NCBI GenBank assembly: GCA_934177545.1
Contig: CAKPPI010000038.1
Span: forward strand, 1-7,687
DNA length: 7,687 bases
Direction: 5' to 3'
Source: an uncultured Bacilli bacterium
GTDB taxonomy: Bacteria > Bacillota_I > Bacilli_A > RF39 > UBA660
The notes under the pieces are model-generated. The model did not search any database. It worked only from the letters and a program-made list of their open reading frames with translations, and was not told where the DNA came from. This document shows, piece after piece, positions 5,317 to 7,687 of this stretch; positions within the stretch are counted from its first letter, which is position 1; every line of letters starts with the position of its first letter. The position numbers and the translations under genes are program-made.

Positions 5317-7101
5317 ATGTGTGGAATAATGGGAATTATAAATAAGAAAGGAAATGCTATTAAGAAAGTTATTGAAGGATTAGAGAAACTTGAATACCGT
5401 GGATATGATTCTTGTGGTATTGCTTTTCTTACTGCTAATAAAATAGAAACTATAAAGACGAAAGGAAGAGTTAAAGACTTAAAAGAACTAATAGATACTG
5501 ATACTAAATCAGATATTGCTATTGGACATACTAGATGGGCAACCCATGGAGTAGCTTCTACTATTAATGCTCACCCCCATACAGTAGGAGATATTACTAT
5601 AGTACATAATGGTATTATTGAAAATTATCTAGAGTTAAAAGATATATTAAGTAGTAAGGGATATAGTTTTAAATCAACAACTGATACAGAGGTAGCTTGT
5701 GCTTTAATAGATTTTTATTACCAAGAGAATAAGGATATAAATAAAGCTATTACTAGTTTTATGGCTAAAGTAAAAGGAAGCTATGCTATTGTCTTGTTAT
5801 GTCAAGATATTAAAGATAAAATATTTGTTATAAAGAAAGATAGTCCCTTAGTTATCGGAGTAAATACTGATACTATCTTTATTGCTAGTGATATTCCAAC
5901 TATATTAAGTGAATGTAGCGATTATTATTTACTAAATGATTTAGAATGGGCTTCAATTAGTAGTGGCAAAATAACTTTCTATAGTAATAAAGGAAAAGAA
6001 TTAATTAAAGAAAAACAAACGTTTAAAGATGGTAACTTCACTTATTCAAAAGATAAGTATGATCACTTTATGTTAAAAGAAATAATGGAACAGAAAGATA
6101 CTCTAAGTAATTTAATAAATTATTACCTAAAAGATAATAAATATCTAGATTTAATTGATATTAACAGATATAAAAGAATTGATATAGTAGCTTGTGGTTC
6201 TGCTTATCATGCAGGATTAGTTGGTAAATATTTATTTGAAGAAGAAGCAAATGTTGAAACAAATGTCTATCTTGCTAGTGAGTATCGTTATAAGAAAAAC
6301 TTTCTTGATGAAAATAGCTTAGTAATATTTATTTCTCAATCAGGAGAAACCGCTGATACTCTTGCTTGTCTTAAGAAGATTAAAGAAACTAAAACTAAAT
6401 CTTTAGGCATAATCAATGTTGAAAATAGTAGTATTAGTCTAGCAGTAGATGAAGTTATTTATACTAAGTCAGGCAGTGAAATAGCAGTGGCTACTACTAA
6501 AGCTTACACATCTCAAATAGCAATACTAGTACTACTTACCCTATCTAGTTTAGTAAAACATAATAAGTCTTATGAAATAGATAAGATAGTTAATGAACTA
6601 AAAAATATTAAATATGATGTTATAAAAGTATTTGATAATAAAGATAAATACAAATCTATCGCTAAAAAAATAGTTGATAGTAAAAAGATATTCTTCTTAG
6701 GAAGAGGTCTTGACTATGCTATTATGAGAGAAGGAGACTTAAAGTTAAAAGAAATAACTTATCTATCATCAGAGTGTTATGCTGCTGGGGAATTAAAACA
6801 TGGTCCTATATCTTTAATTGATAAAGATACTTTAGTAATAGCTGGTAATACTAATAAATTATTATATGAAAAGACAGAAAGCAATTTAAGTGAAGTAAGA
6901 GCAAGAGGTGCTAATATCATCTTAGTAACTAATAAAGGAGCAGATGATTCTAACACTATTATAATACCAGAAAGAAGTAGTTTTATAACTCCTATGCTAG
7001 AAGTAATTCCTCTACAATTAATCTCTTATTATACAGGACTACTTTTAGAAAGAGATATTGATAAGCCAAGAAATTTAGCAAAATCTGTTACTGTTGAGTA
7101 A
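5317..7101 (+). CDS. glmS: Glutamine--fructose-6-phosphate aminotransferase (isomerizing)
   Basis: GlmS makes glucosamine-6-phosphate from fructose-6-phosphate and glutamine, the first committed step to UDP-GlcNAc for peptidoglycan. The 594 residues match the usual 600-610. Residues 1 to about 240 are the class II glutaminase domain: Cys2 is the nucleophile (MCGIMGI), followed by LEYRGYDSCGIA (25-36), GHTRWATHG (70-78), NAHPHT (84-89) and VHNGIIENY (96-104). Two SIS sugar-isomerase domains follow, with CGSAYHAG (293-300), SQSGETADTLACL (340-352) and EIAVATTKAYTSQ (388-400) in the first. The second holds Glu479 in LKLKEITY and His495 in ELKHGP. The tail DKPRNLAKSVTVE is intact, with Lys589 as the Schiff-base lysine. 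Nothing is missing, so it should be a complete cytosolic enzyme. It appears to be a single-gene unit. Confidence 0.98.
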   Translation: MCGIMGIINKKGNAIKKVIEGLEKLEYRGYDSCGIAFLTANKIETIKTKGRVKDLKELIDTDTKSDIAIGHTRWATHGVASTINAHPHTVGDITIVHNGIIENYLELKDILSSKGYSFKSTTDTEVACALIDFYYQENKDINKAITSFMAKVKGSYAIVLLCQDIKDKIFVIKKDSPLVIGVNTDTIFIASDIPTILSECSDYYLLNDLEWASISSGKITFYSNKGKELIKEKQTFKDGNFTYSKDKYDHFMLKEIMEQKDTLSNLINYYLKDNKYLDLIDINRYKRIDIVACGSAYHAGLVGKYLFEEEANVETNVYLASEYRYKKNFLDENSLVIFISQSGETADTLACLKKIKETKTKSLGIINVENSSISLAVDEVIYTKSGSEIAVATTKAYTSQIAILVLLTLSSLVKHNKSYEIDKIVNELKNIKYDVIKVFDNKDKYKSIAKKIVDSKKIFFLGRGLDYAIMREGDLKLKEITYLSSECYAAGELKHGPISLIDKDTLVIAGNTNKLLYEKTESNLSEVRARGANIILVTNKGADDSNTIIIPERSSFITPMLEVIPLQLISYYTGLLLERDIDKPRNLAKSVTVE

Positions 7102-7131
7102 AAATACTTTTCTATTAAGACTATTTTGTGG

Positions 7132-7137
7132 TATAGT
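7132..7137 (+). promoter_or_regulatory. Candidate extended -10 promoter between glmS and the RNase R-like gene
   Basis: TGG-TATAGT is a good extended -10, but no convincing -35 lies 16-18 bp upstream. The start of transcription would fall near 7144, right at the base of the following hairpin. It is the only visible promoter candidate for the downstream gene. Confidence 0.35.
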
Positions 7138-7145
7138 TTATTTAA

Positions 7146-7204
7146 GGGAGGTGTTAATATGAGTGTAATTGTAAAAAAGCTTATATTAACATCTTTTTGT
7201 TTTT
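7146..7204 (+). terminator. Terminator hairpin 1 after glmS, overlapping a leader-ORF start site
   Basis: The arms 7149-7163 (AGGTGTTAATATGAG) and 7180-7194 (CTTATATTAACATCT) pair over 15 bp with two G-U wobbles, and G's at 7146-7148 can add further G-U pairs. The loop is 16 nt and the tail is TTTTGTTTTT (7195-7204). It can end glmS transcripts. The left arm includes the ribosome binding site and ATG of a 15-codon ORF, so it could instead act as an attenuator if transcription starts at 7144. Confidence 0.75.
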
Positions 7205-7206
7205 AA
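7159..7206 (+). CDS. Possible 15-residue leader peptide
   Basis: The ORF MSVIVKKLILTSFCF is preceded by AAGGGAGGTG, an excellent ribosome binding site, 5 nt before the ATG. G-rich sites of this kind are rare by chance in such A+T-rich DNA. The ORF runs through the whole of hairpin 1 and its stop codon (7204-7206) abuts hairpin 2. No run of one regulatory amino acid is present, so a classic amino-acid attenuator is not supported. It may also be an accident of terminator sequence. Confidence 0.35.
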   Translation: MSVIVKKLILTSFCF

Positions 7207-7238
7207 GTGATGTAGGGTTTACTACGTCATTTTCTTTT
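7205..7238 (+). terminator. Terminator hairpin 2 before the RNase R-like gene
   Basis: The arms 7205-7215 (AAGTGATGTAG) and 7222-7232 (CTACGTCATTT) pair over 11 bp with two wobbles around loop GGTTTA, followed by TCTTTT. It starts one base after the T-run of hairpin 1, giving two terminators in tandem ahead of the next gene. Confidence 0.65.
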
Positions 7239-7257
7239 ATTAGAGGGAGTAAGAAGT

Positions 7258-7687
7258 ATGCAAAAAATTGATGATTTTAAAAGAAAAATAATGAGTGAGT
7301 TAGAGAAAGAAAACACTATAAGTTTTAAAAATTTGTATTCTAGAATGAATATTAATAGTTATCAAGAAAGAAGTAATTTCTTAGAAGCTTTATACCTTCT
7401 TCAAATTGAAGAAGATGTTTATAATCCTAAGAAGTATATTTATAAGAGTTTTCCCAAAGCTACTCATAGACTAGAATATGTTTCTAAAGGTGATAATGGT
7501 CTAATGCTTATGAATGGTAAGGTAGAAATTACTAGTGAAATGGTTAAGTGTGATACCATTCTTGATAAGGATTTAGTAGTTGTTAATTTAACAGATAAAG
7601 AAAATCCAATTATTACTAAAGTAGTACAAAGAGATATTACTTCTTTTATAGATTATTTAATAAGAAAACTTGATAAGGAGGAATTAA
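7258..7687 (+). CDS. rnr: RNase R-like protein, N-terminal HTH and OB part, cut by the window end
   Basis: Reading stays open for 143 codons to the window edge. Residues 1 to about 65 look like the winged-helix start of RNase R (FKRKIMSELEKE, ISFKNLYSRMNI, FLEALYLLQIEED, then a short strand). Residues about 75-130 follow the first OB domain: GDNGLMLMNGKVEIT, ILDKDLVVVNLT and ITKVVQRDIT correspond to the RNase R pattern of a GFGF-like strand, DVFIP, AMNGDxVxV and VxRILER. RNase R is a processive 3'-5' exoribonuclease, but its catalytic RNB domain would lie beyond the window. The ATG has GAGGGAG at 7242-7248, about 9 nt upstream. A strong AAGGAGG at 7675-7681 raises the alternative that this ORF ends just past the edge as a separate small protein. 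Confidence 0.5.
   Translation, partial: MQKIDDFKRKIMSELEKENTISFKNLYSRMNINSYQERSNFLEALYLLQIEEDVYNPKKYIYKSFPKATHRLEYVSKGDNGLMLMNGKVEITSEMVKCDTILDKDLVVVNLTDKENPIITKVVQRDITSFIDYLIRKLDKEEL

Overview
This A+T-rich window looks like the chromosome of a low-GC Bacilli relative (Firmicutes/Mycoplasmatota side, for example an uncultured gut Bacilli lineage). The clues are the strong A+T bias, AGGAGGTG-type ribosome binding sites, TTGACA/TATAAT-type promoters with extended -10 elements, tRNAs with encoded CCA, and UAA/UAG stops. The complete coding regions encode Trp as UGG and read through with the standard bacterial code, so there is no sign of Mycoplasma-type UGA=Trp. The lineage is an inference.

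Left third (1-2790). A minus-strand gene encodes a 749-residue protein. It has eight tandem repeats of about 56 residues, each resembling a helix-turn-helix module, fused to a C-terminal region that reads like sigma-70 regions 2 and 4. I read it as a sigma-like factor with a modular DNA-binding array, and it is the least ordinary thing here. Upstream of it, on the same strand, lies tRNA-Thr(GGU) with its own promoter and terminator.

Middle (2791-5212). Two plus-strand genes follow: an unrecognised 136-residue protein with a TTG start, and an HD-superfamily (YfbR/HDDC2-like) phosphohydrolase with altered metal-ligand positions. The HD gene converges on a minus-strand unit through a hairpin that overlaps the stop codons of both flanking genes. 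That minus-strand unit reads, in transcription order, tRNA-Arg(CCG), a degenerate DEDD-exonuclease-like protein, and mtnN (MTA/SAH nucleosidase). The last two genes overlap by 8 bp.

Right third (5213-7687). Back-to-back promoters drive tRNA-Arg leftward and glmS (glucosamine-6-phosphate synthase) rightward. The predicted glmS 5' UTR is only about 17 nt, leaving no room for a glmS ribozyme. Downstream of glmS are two tandem intrinsic-terminator hairpins, the first of which folds over the ribosome binding site and start of a 15-codon ORF. Next comes the start of a gene resembling the N-terminal HTH plus OB part of RNase R, cut by the window edge.

The housekeeping genes (glmS for cell-wall amino sugars, mtnN for SAM by-product salvage, two tRNAs, an RNase R-like gene) suggest chromosomal backbone. 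The repeat/sigma gene at the left end looks accessory.
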